NCBI GenBank assembly: GCA_910588075.1
Contig: CAJUOS010000063.1
Span: forward strand, 1-9,162
Direction of reading: 5' to 3'
DNA length: 9,162 nucleotides
Source: an uncultured Erysipelotrichaceae bacterium
GTDB lineage: Bacteria; Bacillota_I; Bacilli_A; Erysipelotrichales; Coprobacillaceae
Shown: one piece after another, positions 1 to 7,076 of the stretch
Numbering within the stretch: the first letter of the stretch is position 1
How the letters are laid out: every line of letters begins with the position of its first letter
Program-made: the position numbers and the translations under genes
Notes under the pieces: model-generated
Told to the model about the DNA's origin: nothing
What the model saw: only the letters and a program-made list of their open reading frames with translations
Databases searched by the model: none

Positions 1-52
1 CAGAATGCCCTTATAGGGCGAGAGCATACCACGTCTTTTAGGCGTGGTTATG
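1..52 (+). mobile_element. Probable right end / omega-RNA hairpins of a tnpB-type (IS200/IS605 or IS607) element, partial
   Basis: Two adjacent hairpins are visible. The first is GCCCT (7-11), loop TAT, AGGGC (15-19). The second is CATACCACGTC (25-35), loop TTTTA, GGCGTGG (41-47), one bulged T, then TATG (49-52). The first 48 bases contain 25 G/C, far above the surrounding AT-rich genes, suggesting foreign origin. A CCACG-type stem with a TTTTA/TTTAG loop resembles, from memory, the 3' hairpins at the right ends of tnpB-carrying elements, where the guide-RNA scaffold overlaps the end of tnpB. No T-tract follows, so it is not an ordinary terminator. The transposase lies outside the window, so the assignment rests on hairpin shape and base composition only. 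An unrelated structured leader is possible. Confidence 0.4.
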
Positions 53-96
53 ATATAGAGGAGTTTAATCATAATATAGAAAATGGTTTCATATAA
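1..96 (+). CDS. 3' fragment of an unidentified reading frame, possibly the tail of TnpB
   Basis: Frame 1 is open from the window edge to a TAA at 94-96, giving 31 residues beginning QNALIGREHTTSF and ending NIENGF-I. The other two forward frames stop within the hairpin region. The expected neighbour here is ftsL, but the peptide has no leucine-zipper heptads and does not look like an FtsL or RsmH C-terminus. If the hairpins are a tnpB right end, this would be read-through of the transposase C-terminus, which often overlaps its guide RNA. It could also be a chance open frame across a structured RNA. The protein cannot be named from this fragment. Confidence 0.25.
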   Translation, partial: QNALIGREHTTSFRRGYDIEEFNHNIENGFI

Positions 97-112
97 TATT
101 GTGGTGATTTCC

Positions 113-2026
113 ATGATATATATTAAAATGATTAAAAAAATAAAATGGGTAAATATAATGATGACAATCATTGTTTTTTCTATTGTTATAAGATTGGCTT
201 ATAGTCAATTTGTTTCTTATGAGGAATTATCTTTAAAGGCAACTGAGTCTTGGCAAAGAGGGTTTCCATTAGAGGCAGCAAGAGGAAAAATATATGATAG
301 TCAACATCAAGTTTTGGTTGATAATTTAACAACTTCTTCATTAATTGTTGTTCCAAGTCAGATTAAAGATCCTGTGAACACAGCTTATCATTTAGCAAGA
401 ATATTAGAATGTGATGAACAAAGGATATTAGAGAAAGTTAAAAAGAAGGTTTCTGTTGAACGTATTCAACCAGAAGGAAGGCAATTAGGAGAAGAGAAGG
501 CTTATCAAATAGATAGATTAAAGTTACCTGGAGTTTATCTTGTACAAGATACATTACGATATTATCCACATAAAAATTATTTAGCACAGACATTAGGATT
601 TGTAGGAATAGATAATCAGGGGTTAATTGGATTGGAATTAAAATATGATGAATATTTATCTGGTGTTAATGGAAGTATTAATTATTATATGAATGCTAAA
701 AGTCAAAATATTAATATTTATCCTGCTGATTACATTTATCCTACTAATGGAATGGATATAGAGTTAACAATAGATACACGTGTTCAAGATGTTGTAGAGC
801 GAGAATTGAATAATGCTTATAAAACATACAATCCTGATTCTATTTTAGCATTAGCAATGAATCCTAAAAATGGACAAATTTTAGCAATGTGTAGCAAACC
901 TGACTATGATCCTAATGATTATAAACATGCTGATAGTGAAATTTATAACCGAAATTTACCAATCTGGAAAAGTTATGAACCAGGTTCAACATTTAAAATT
1001 ATTACTTTTAGTAGTGCGTTAAATGAAAATTTATTTGATATGGATAAGGATACTTATTATGATAAAGGATATGAAATTGTAAAAGGTGCTAGAATTAAAT
1101 CTTGGAAAAAAGGAGGACATGGATTACAAACTTTTAGAGAAGTTTTACAAAATTCATCAAATCCAGGCTTTGTTGAAATAGGAAGAAGATTGGGTAAAGA
1201 TAAATTATATAATTATGTACAAAATTTTGGTTTAACAAAGAAAACAGGTGTGGATTTAACAGGAGAATCATCTGGGATTATGTTTTCTTATGATAACTTT
1301 AATGAAGTAGAACAAGCAACTGTGGCATTTGGACAAGGAATTTCTATAACACCTATTCAATTAGTGAGAGCAGTTTGTGCTTGTGTTAATGGAGGATATC
1401 TTTATAAACCTTATGTTGTTCATAAGATTATGAATTCTAAAACTCATGAAGTTGTTGTAGAAAATCAAAAACAATTAGTTAGAAGAGTCATTAGTGAAGA
1501 TACTTCACGAAAAGTTAGAGATGCTTTAGAAGGGGTTGTTACAGATGGTGGAGGAAAAAATGCTTATATTGATGGATATCGTATAGGTGGGAAAACTGGT
1601 ACTGCACAAAGAGCTATTAATGGAACATATGCAGGAAATGGATATATTCTTTCTTTTATTGGGATTGCTCCAATAGATGATCCAGAAATTGTTTTATATT
1701 TAGCGATGGATAATCCTAAAAATTGTGTTCAATATGGAGGAACAACTGCTGCTCCTATTGCACGTAAAATTTTGGTTGATGTTTTACCTGCTTTAGGAGT
1801 AAAAAAAGTAACATCACAAAGAGAAAAAGCTTATGTATGGACAGATAAAAAAACATATTCTGTTAAAAATTATATAGGATTAACAAGAAAACAAGTTAAG
1901 AATGAAAATTATCAGTTTGAGTTTTTAGGTAGTGGTGATTATGTTATTGATCAATTGCCACGTGTTGGGGAGAAAATTGAAGAAGGACAAAAAGTAAAAA
2001 TTATGTTGGGAGATAAAAATTCATAA
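113..2026 (+). CDS. ftsI: Class B penicillin-binding protein (FtsI/PBP2B/SpoVD-like transpeptidase) with one PASTA domain
   Basis: A D,D-transpeptidase that cross-links septal peptidoglycan, anchored by one N-terminal TM segment with the enzyme outside. Residues are numbered from the upstream ATG at 83. TM about 25-40; PBP dimerisation domain with the typical RGKIYD motif at 67-72; transpeptidase about 225-570 with catalytic STFK (Ser302, Lys305), SSN (358-360) and KTGT (504-507); C-terminal PASTA about 592-643. The length and single PASTA resemble SpoVD more than PBP2B, but the position before mraY-murD fits the vegetative division PBP. I chose ATG 113 because GGTGAT (103-108) matches the anti-Shine-Dalgarno tail with ideal aligned spacing. 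ATG 83 lacks a ribosome site and ATG 128 is another option. A terminator follows the gene. No convincing promoter lies in front, and the sequence before it looks like a mobile-element end, so its transcription may come from outside the window. Function is near certain; the exact start is not. Confidence 0.93.
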   Translation: MIYIKMIKKIKWVNIMMTIIVFSIVIRLAYSQFVSYEELSLKATESWQRGFPLEAARGKIYDSQHQVLVDNLTTSSLIVVPSQIKDPVNTAYHLARILECDEQRILEKVKKKVSVERIQPEGRQLGEEKAYQIDRLKLPGVYLVQDTLRYYPHKNYLAQTLGFVGIDNQGLIGLELKYDEYLSGVNGSINYYMNAKSQNINIYPADYIYPTNGMDIELTIDTRVQDVVERELNNAYKTYNPDSILALAMNPKNGQILAMCSKPDYDPNDYKHADSEIYNRNLPIWKSYEPGSTFKIITFSSALNENLFDMDKDTYYDKGYEIVKGARIKSWKKGGHGLQTFREVLQNSSNPGFVEIGRRLGKDKLYNYVQNFGLTKKTGVDLTGESSGIMFSYDNFNEVEQATVAFGQGISITPIQLVRAVCACVNGGYLYKPYVVHKIMNSKTHEVVVENQKQLVRRVISEDTSRKVRDALEGVVTDGGGKNAYIDGYRIGGKTGTAQRAINGTYAGNGYILSFIGIAPIDDPEIVLYLAMDNPKNCVQYGGTTAAPIARKILVDVLPALGVKKVTSQREKAYVWTDKKTYSVKNYIGLTRKQVKNENYQFEFLGSGDYVIDQLPRVGEKIEEGQKVKIMLGDKNS

Positions 2027-2030
2027 GGGT

Positions 2031-2064
2031 AAAAACTTAGACTCAGAAGGGTTTAAGTTTTTTT
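2031..2064 (+). terminator. Intrinsic terminator between the PBP gene and mraY
   Basis: A 14-bp stem pairs AAAAACTTAGACTC (2031-2044) with GGGTTTAAGTTTTT (2049-2062), including two G-U pairs, around an AGAA tetraloop. It ends in a run of seven T (2058-2064). It begins 5 bases after the PBP stop codon. The A-tract before and T-tract after could allow some function in both directions, but both flanking genes point the same way. Confidence 0.85.
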
Positions 2065-2095
2065 GTAATAACTTTTTATAGTTTTCATTCGTTTA

Positions 2096-2124
2096 TTGTT
2101 ATTAAAATAAAAATATGATATATT
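2096..2124 (+). promoter_or_regulatory. Extended -10 sigma-A-type promoter for mraY-murD
   Basis: A -35 box TTGTTA (2096-2101, 4 of 6 consensus) is followed by exactly 17 bases and a -10 box TATATT (2119-2124, 5 of 6). A TG dinucleotide at 2116-2117 forms an extended -10. It lies just after the terminator and 34 bases before the mraY start, so mraY-murD appears to have its own transcription unit. No obvious operator repeat is seen. Confidence 0.65.
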
Positions 2125-2158
2125 GTAAAAGATAGATTTGATTGAGAGGAGTATAACA

Positions 2159-3133
2159 ATGAGTTTTGTTCAAATATTAATAAATTTTATTGCGGGTTTT
2201 GTATTGGTTATGGCAGTGATGCCAAAATCAATTGAATATTTTAAGAAACTTAAATTTGGTCAAGTAGAAAGAGAAGAAGGATTAGAATCTCATAAACAAA
2301 AGGGTGGGACACCTACTATGGGAGGAATTGTTTTTATTCTATGTTCTGTTCTTGTTGTTTATATATTGAATTTTTCTTATTTTCAAAATCCATATATTCA
2401 TTTGATTACATTTGCATTTGTAGGATATGGACTTGTTGGATTTATAGATGATTATTTAATTGTTGTAAGAAAAACAAATGAAGGTTTAAAACCATTATAT
2501 AAATATACATTACAATCTGTAGTAGCTATTTTGTTTTATATTTTAGCTCAACAATTTATTCCAGAATTTGATACTATTATTCAAATTCCATTATTACATA
2601 TGAATATTGATTTAGGATGGTTTTATCCTGTTTTGGTTTATTTTATGTTTACAGCTGAAAGTAACGCAGTGAACTTGACTGATGGTTTAGATGGATTAGC
2701 AACTGGTTTATCTATGGTTGCCATTGCACCATTTGTTATTTTTGCAGTTATGATAAAAAACATCCCTGTTGCTATTTATGCAATGATTATTGTAGGTGCA
2801 TTATTAGGATTTATGTATTTTAATTATCATCCTGCACGTATTTTTATGGGAGATACAGGTTCATTGGCTCTTGGTGGGTTATTAGCATCTTTAGCTGTTT
2901 TAACAAGTCAAGAGTTGTTATTGATTTTAATTGGTGGAGTCTTTTTAATGGAGACTTTATCAGTTATTATTCAAGTTGTTTCTTTTAAAACAAGAGGAAA
3001 AAGAGTTTTTAAGATGGCGCCTATTCATCATCATTTTGAAATGCTTGGTTGGACTGAACAACAAGTTGTTATTTCATTTTGGTTTTTAGGTTTTATTTGT
3101 GGAATTATAGGTATTGTGTTAGGAGTTATGTAA
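2159..3133 (+). CDS. mraY: Phospho-N-acetylmuramoyl-pentapeptide transferase MraY
   Basis: Integral membrane enzyme that transfers phospho-MurNAc-pentapeptide from UDP to undecaprenyl phosphate, forming lipid I, the first membrane step of peptidoglycan synthesis. The 324-residue protein shows the family's hydrophobic multi-TM pattern (about ten segments) and its signatures: KGGTPTMGG at 48-56, the Asp pair D97-D98 in FIDDYL, NLTDGLDGLA at 172-181, GDTGSLALGG at 231-240 and the APIHHHFE loop with His290-292. I chose ATG 2159 because AGAGGAG (2145-2151) sits 7 bases upstream. The in-frame TTG at 2138 has no ribosome site and would only add seven residues. The gene has its own promoter after the PBP terminator and is followed one base later by murD. 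No motif is missing. Confidence 0.98.
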   Translation: MSFVQILINFIAGFVLVMAVMPKSIEYFKKLKFGQVEREEGLESHKQKGGTPTMGGIVFILCSVLVVYILNFSYFQNPYIHLITFAFVGYGLVGFIDDYLIVVRKTNEGLKPLYKYTLQSVVAILFYILAQQFIPEFDTIIQIPLLHMNIDLGWFYPVLVYFMFTAESNAVNLTDGLDGLATGLSMVAIAPFVIFAVMIKNIPVAIYAMIIVGALLGFMYFNYHPARIFMGDTGSLALGGLLASLAVLTSQELLLILIGGVFLMETLSVIIQVVSFKTRGKRVFKMAPIHHHFEMLGWTEQQVVISFWFLGFICGIIGIVLGVM

Positions 3134-3134
3134 T

Positions 3135-4475
3135 ATGTTGAAAGGGAAAAAGGTACTTGTTTTAGGTCTTGCTAAAAGTGGCAAGGCAGCTGTTGAATTA
3201 TTAAATCGTTTACATGCTCAAATAACAGTTAATGAGTTTGCAGATAAGAGTAAAATAGATTGTTATCAAGAGTATGTAAAATGTGGAATTGAAATGATTA
3301 CAGGTGGGCATCCTGATGATTTGTTTGAAAGAGATTTTGATTTTGTTGTAAAAAATCCAGGAATTAATTATCATAAAACTTTTATTCTTCGATTGAAGGA
3401 AAGAGGAATACCAGTTTATACGGAGATAGAACTAGCGTATCAAGTTTCAAAACAACAAAATTATCTTGCTATTACAGGGACAAATGGTAAAACAACAACA
3501 GTTACTTTAATTTATGAGATTTTAAAAAATGCAAAAAGAAAAACATGTTTAGCAGGGAATGTAGGAACACCTTTATCTTCATTGGTATTAGAAAATGATT
3601 TATTAAATCAAAAGGGTTATGATGTTGTATTAGAAATGTCTAATTTTCAATTATTAGATATTGATAAGTTTCATCCACATATTTCTACAATTATTAATTT
3701 AACACCAGATCATTTAGATTATATGGATTCATTAGATGAATATTATGCTTCTAAAACAAATATTTATATGAATCAAGATGAAAATGATTATTATTTAGAG
3801 AATAAAGATGATGAAGTTTTACAAGATTATTTAAAGAAATATCCTGTTCATGCTCAAAGAATTACTTTTTCATTAAAGCAAGAAGCAGATTGTATGATTA
3901 AAGATAATGCTATATATTTTCAAGGAAAACATGTTATTGATTTAGATGAAATTAAAATTGTTGGAAAACATAATGTTCAAAATATGATGATAGCAATTTG
4001 TACAACATTATTAAGTGGTGTTGATATTCAAATTGTTCATGATACTCTTTCAGCTTTTATGGGGGTTGAACATCGTATTGAATATGTAAGAGAATGTGAT
4101 GGAGTCAAATATTATAATGATTCTAAAGCTACGAATACAGATGCAGCTATTATTGCTTTGAAAGCATTTGATAAACCTGTTATTCTTTTAATGGGAGGAC
4201 ATGAAAAAGGGCTTGATTTATCAGAAATGTCAAATTATCAAAGCTGTATTTCAACATTAATTTGTTTTGGTGAAGCGAAAGAGCGTTTTGCTAAAGAAAT
4301 GAAATGTCCTCATACATTTGTTGTTGAGCATATGAAAGATGCTATTATCAAGGCTAAGGAAATAGCTAAAGATGGTGATATTGTTTTACTTTCTCCTTCT
4401 ACTAGTTCATATGATGAATTTAGTGGTTATGAAGAAAGAGGACGTATTTTTAAGAATATTGTGAATCAATTATAA
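3135..4475 (+). CDS. murD: UDP-N-acetylmuramoyl-L-alanine--D-glutamate ligase MurD
   Basis: Cytoplasmic ATP-dependent Mur ligase that adds D-glutamate to UDP-MurNAc-L-Ala. The 446 residues match the family's usual length and three-domain order: an N-terminal UDP-binding Rossmann-like domain (1-105), a central ATPase domain with P-loop GTNGKTT (115-121), EMSNFQL (167-173) and TPDHLD (190-195), the lysine expected to be carbamylated at K207 in ASKTN, and a C-terminal ligase domain from about 313 with NDSKATN (328-334), GGHEKG (354-359) and SPSTSSYDEF (420-429). AGGAG at 3121-3125, inside the end of mraY, serves as ribosome site. The single base between the mraY stop and the murD ATG suggests translational coupling. 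The stop codon overlaps the first base pairs of the following terminator, so the operon ends here. Confidence 0.98.
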   Translation: MLKGKKVLVLGLAKSGKAAVELLNRLHAQITVNEFADKSKIDCYQEYVKCGIEMITGGHPDDLFERDFDFVVKNPGINYHKTFILRLKERGIPVYTEIELAYQVSKQQNYLAITGTNGKTTTVTLIYEILKNAKRKTCLAGNVGTPLSSLVLENDLLNQKGYDVVLEMSNFQLLDIDKFHPHISTIINLTPDHLDYMDSLDEYYASKTNIYMNQDENDYYLENKDDEVLQDYLKKYPVHAQRITFSLKQEADCMIKDNAIYFQGKHVIDLDEIKIVGKHNVQNMMIAICTTLLSGVDIQIVHDTLSAFMGVEHRIEYVRECDGVKYYNDSKATNTDAAIIALKAFDKPVILLMGGHEKGLDLSEMSNYQSCISTLICFGEAKERFAKEMKCPHTFVVEHMKDAIIKAKEIAKDGDIVLLSPSTSSYDEFSGYEERGRIFKNIVNQL

Positions 4476-4500
4476 GAAGATGAGAATCTTCTTTTTTCTT
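4474..4500 (+). terminator. Intrinsic terminator after murD
   Basis: An 8-bp perfect stem AAGAAGAT (4474-4481) / ATCTTCTT (4486-4493) closes a GAGA tetraloop and runs into six T (4492-4497). The stem starts within the murD stop codon. It separates mraY-murD from the two-component/ABC module. Confidence 0.85.
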
Positions 4501-4513
4501 ACAAAATTGTAAG
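4498..4513. promoter_or_regulatory. Inverted repeat, candidate operator of the response regulator
   Basis: CTTACAA and TTGTAAG form 7-base arms separated by AA. The dyad begins immediately after the murD terminator T-tract and lies 23 bases upstream of a perfect -10 box. The right arm plus the next base (TTGTAAGG, 4507-4514) recurs upstream of the ABC transporter genes at 6246-6253, which suggests a binding site for the OmpR-family regulator encoded next door. This is inference from repeat and position. Confidence 0.5.
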
Positions 4514-4542
4514 GACATAAAGGGTATAAAATAGTTTATAAT
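4512..4542 (+). promoter_or_regulatory. Promoter of the response regulator-kinase operon
   Basis: A perfect -10 box TATAAT lies at 4537-4542. The best -35 is AGGACA (4512-4517, 4 of 6), but the 19-base spacing is long, so the promoter is probably weak without help. The dyad at 4498-4513 touches the -35, a position suited to autoregulation. The regulator's ATG starts 17 bases after the -10, leaving a short leader with GGTGA (4549-4553) as a modest ribosome site. Confidence 0.6.
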
Positions 4543-4559
4543 GAAAATGGTGAATAAAA

Positions 4560-5222
4560 ATGAGAAAAATATTAATTGTGGAAGATGATTGTGCATTATG
4601 TCAAGAACTTAAATTTTTATTAGATAATGCTGGTTATTTAGGAATGATTTTAGAAGATTTTGAACATGCAAAAGATGAAATTTTATTAACGAATCCTGAT
4701 TTGATTCTTTTAGATATTTGTATTCCTTATATGAATGGAGAATTACTTTTAAGAGAACTAAGAAAAGAAACTCAAATACCTATTATTATGCTAACAAGTT
4801 TAAGCAATGAAAGTGATGAAGTTTTAAGTATGAGTTTTGGAGCAGATGATTATATTTGTAAACCTTATAATCCTACATTGTTATTATTAAGAATAGAAGC
4901 TGTTTTAAAGCGTGTTTATCCTCAAACTATTTCTTATACTTATCATAATTTGATATTGCTTCCAGAAAGAGGGATACTAAAGTGTAAAGATGAGTCTTTA
5001 ATTCTAACTAAAAATGAAATGCTTATTTTTAAATATTTGATTATACATCAAGGAAAAATTGTTAGTAGAGAAGATATTATTATGGATTTATGGGATAGTG
5101 AGGAATTTGTTGATGATAATACTTTAACTGTTAATATGAGTCGTTTACGACAAAAGTTGAAGAATTTTGGGTATGAAAAAGCTATTGAAACAAGAAAAGG
5201 ATTGGGGTATATCTTATTATGA
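4560..5222 (+). CDS. OmpR-family response regulator, BceR-like
   Basis: DNA-binding response regulator of 220 residues, the usual OmpR/PhoB length. The receiver domain (about 1-118) has the acidic pair D9-D10, phospho-acceptor Asp52 in LLDICIP, Thr79 and Lys101 in the CKPY motif. The C-terminal winged helix (about 125-220) contains the recognition-helix region DDNTLTVNMSRLRQKL and ends in the classic RKGLGY hairpin. The partner kinase overlaps it by four bases (ATGA), and an ABC transporter of the Bce type follows. In such modules the phosphorylated regulator activates the transporter operon. Candidate binding sites carrying TTGTAAGG lie upstream of this gene and upstream of the ATPase gene. 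The drug that triggers it cannot be read from sequence, so no exact orthologue name is given. Confidence 0.93.
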   Translation: MRKILIVEDDCALCQELKFLLDNAGYLGMILEDFEHAKDEILLTNPDLILLDICIPYMNGELLLRELRKETQIPIIMLTSLSNESDEVLSMSFGADDYICKPYNPTLLLLRIEAVLKRVYPQTISYTYHNLILLPERGILKCKDESLILTKNEMLIFKYLIIHQGKIVSREDIIMDLWDSEEFVDDNTLTVNMSRLRQKLKNFGYEKAIETRKGLGYILL

Positions 5223-6235
5223 ACATAAAAACATATATTAGAGATCAGGCATTTGTATTCATATTCTTTTTTTTAATGTGTATTTTAATTTATATCTTTA
5301 TGATATTTTGGCATATTAATCAATCTTTGATATTTTTTATTTTAGGTATCATATTTGTGTTTTTTCTTTTTACTTTTTTTTATAATTTTTATCAAAGAAA
5401 ATCTTTTTACACCCATTTTGATTCTTTATTAAATGAACTAGATCAAAAATTTTTAATTTGTGAAATGGTAAAAGAACCTTCTTTTTTAGAAGGGAAAATA
5501 CTTTATAATGCATTGTATGACATTAATAAATCTATGATGGAAGAAATGAATGAGTTACATTTATCAGTTGATGAATTTAAAGATTATGTAGAAATGTGGA
5601 TTCATGAGGTTAAAATTCCTTTATCGCATTTGAATTTATCTATTTATAATCATCAATTTCAATCAAAACCATCTATTTTAGAACAAGTTCATAAAATAGA
5701 AAATCAAGTTGATCAAGTTCTTTATTATGTAAGAAGTCAAAGTGCCCAAAAGGATTATTTAATTAAATCAATAAGCTTATCACAAATAATAAAAAATGTT
5801 ATTAAGAAAAATAAAGACTATTTTATATATCATAAAGTTAAAGTGATATTAAATAATTTAGATTATAATGTTTATACTGATTCAAAGTGGTTAGAGTTTA
5901 TTCTTAATCAAATTTTAAATAATAGTTTTCAATATACCCCAACTCATGAAGCTATTATAGATATATCGGCTATGAAAAAAGATAATCAAATAATTCTCTT
6001 TATTCAAGACAATGGAATAGGAATACAAAAATCAGATTTACCAAGAGTATTTGATAAATCATTTACTGGACATAATGGACGTATACAGAAAAAATCAACA
6101 GGTATGGGGCTTTATATATGTAAAAAATTATGTCAACAATTAGGTCATCATATTTCTATTGATTCAAAAATAAATCAATATACAAAAGTGATAATTACAT
6201 TTTATGATGATCATTATTATGATGTTATGAAGTAA
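5219..6235 (+). CDS. Intramembrane-sensing histidine kinase, BceS-like
   Basis: Membrane sensor kinase of 338 residues. Two closely spaced N-terminal TM helices (about 11-31 and 36-56) leave only a few residues outside, so it has no extracellular sensor domain. This is the hallmark of kinases that receive their signal from a partner BceAB transporter. The dimerisation/phosphotransfer motif WIHEVKIP gives phospho-accepting His129. The ATPase domain shows the N box QILNNSFQYT (about 231-240), G1 box DNGIGI (264-269), an F-box-like VFDKSF and G2 box STGMGLYI (293-300). No catalytic element is missing. Its ATG overlaps the regulator's stop codon (ATGA), implying translational coupling. The reading frame is very rich in A/T and Phe codons in the TM part, as usual for such helices in low-GC genomes. 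Confidence 0.93.
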   Translation: MNIKTYIRDQAFVFIFFFLMCILIYIFMIFWHINQSLIFFILGIIFVFFLFTFFYNFYQRKSFYTHFDSLLNELDQKFLICEMVKEPSFLEGKILYNALYDINKSMMEEMNELHLSVDEFKDYVEMWIHEVKIPLSHLNLSIYNHQFQSKPSILEQVHKIENQVDQVLYYVRSQSAQKDYLIKSISLSQIIKNVIKKNKDYFIYHKVKVILNNLDYNVYTDSKWLEFILNQILNNSFQYTPTHEAIIDISAMKKDNQIILFIQDNGIGIQKSDLPRVFDKSFTGHNGRIQKKSTGMGLYICKKLCQQLGHHISIDSKINQYTKVIITFYDDHYYDVMK

Positions 6236-6245
6236 TATTTCAACT

Positions 6246-6262
6246 TTGTAAGGTTATGTAAG
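6246..6262 (+). promoter_or_regulatory. Tandem TGTAAG direct repeat, candidate regulator-binding site before the ABC genes
   Basis: TGTAAG occurs at 6247-6252 and again at 6257-6262, a 10-base period that puts both copies on the same DNA face, as in many OmpR-family sites. The first copy is part of TTGTAAGG, also found in the dyad before the response regulator gene. The repeat ends nine bases before the likely -35 region, a suitable position for an activator. Function is inferred. Confidence 0.5.
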
Positions 6263-6271
6263 TTAAATCGA

Positions 6272-6300
6272 TGGTTAAAGAAACTTGTTTCTAGGATAAT
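6272..6300 (+). promoter_or_regulatory. Promoter of the ABC transporter operon
   Basis: A good -10 box GATAAT (6295-6300, 5 of 6) has, 17 bases upstream, only a poor -35 TGGTTA (6272-6277, 3 of 6). A poor -35 next to an activator-type repeat is what a regulator-dependent promoter would look like. The spacer contains the dyad AGAAAC-TT-GTTTCT (6279-6292). Confidence 0.5.
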
Positions 6301-6322
6301 AAGAATGGAAGGAGGAGGTTAT

Positions 6323-7075
6323 ATGGAACCTATTTTGAAAATAAAAAATATAGAGAAATATTATGGAAATAAGTCAAATTTAACAAAGGCTTTAAATCAT
6401 CTTTCATTAGAAGTATATAAAGGTGAATTTGTTGCGATTATGGGTGCAAGTGGTAGTGGAAAAACAACCTTATTAAATTGTATTTCAACAATAGATAAAG
6501 TTACTAGTGGACATATTTATGTAGGGAATACAGATATTACAAAGCTAAAAGGTAATCAATTAAATTGCTTTCGTAGAGAAGAACTAGGATTTATATTTCA
6601 AGATTTTAATCTTTTAGACACATTAACTGGTTATGAAAATATTGCTTTAGCTTTGACTATTCAAGGAGTTTCTCCTAAAACAATAGATAAGAAAATTCAA
6701 ATATTAGCAAATGAGCTTCAGATTCAAGATGTGTTGAATAAATTTCCTTATCAGATGTCAGGAGGGCAAAAGCAGAGAGTCGCTTCAGTACGTGCATTAA
6801 TTACAAATCCTAAAATGATTTTAGCAGATGAACCTACTGGAGCATTGGACTCACATTCATCACAAAAATTATTAGCCAGTTTTAAACATCTTAATAAAGA
6901 TTTAAAAACAACTATTTTAATGGTAACACATGATGTTTTAAGTGCAAGCTATGCTTCAAGAGTTGTTTTTATTAAAGATGGTCAAATTTTTAATGAGATT
7001 TATCGTGGAGATTGTGATAGAAGATCATTTTATGAAAAAATTATTGATGTTATGACTTTGTTAGGAGGGGAGTAA
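6323..7075 (+). CDS. ABC transporter ATP-binding protein, BceA-like
   Basis: Cytoplasmic ATPase of 250 residues that powers the adjacent permease; MacB/LolD/BceA clade. Motifs in order: Walker A GASGSGKTT (41-49), Q-loop Gln93 in FQDFNLL, signature MSGGQ (145-149), Walker B MILADE with catalytic Glu170, D-loop GALDS (173-177) and switch His203 in VTHD. In Bce systems the complex does not simply export the drug; it frees lipid II-cycle intermediates from antimicrobial peptides and reports its flux to the kinase. I chose ATG 6323 because AAGGAGG (6309-6315) is 7 bases upstream. The in-frame ATG at 6305 lies at about the expected transcription start and has no ribosome site. The stop is one base before the permease start. 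The signature begins with Met rather than the usual Leu, a conservative change. Confidence 0.95.
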   Translation: MEPILKIKNIEKYYGNKSNLTKALNHLSLEVYKGEFVAIMGASGSGKTTLLNCISTIDKVTSGHIYVGNTDITKLKGNQLNCFRREELGFIFQDFNLLDTLTGYENIALALTIQGVSPKTIDKKIQILANELQIQDVLNKFPYQMSGGQKQRVASVRALITNPKMILADEPTGALDSHSSQKLLASFKHLNKDLKTTILMVTHDVLSASYASRVVFIKDGQIFNEIYRGDCDRRSFYEKIIDVMTLLGGE

Positions 7076-7076
7076 A

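Noticed and set aside
7..52. The two left-end hairpins as an intrinsic terminator
   Set aside because: Neither hairpin is followed by a run of T, so termination is not supported.
92..97. TATAAT as a -10 box for the PBP gene
   Set aside because: No -35-like hexamer sits at a fitting distance, and transcription from it would start inside the ribosome site at 103-108.
2138..2158. TTG start adding seven residues to MraY
   Set aside because: The strong AGAGGAG at 2145-2151 is correctly spaced for ATG 2159 and lies inside this extension; nothing suitable precedes the TTG.
6305..6322. ATG start adding six residues to the ATPase
   Set aside because: The extension is just the purine-rich ribosome site read as Gly codons, and it starts at about the predicted transcription start.
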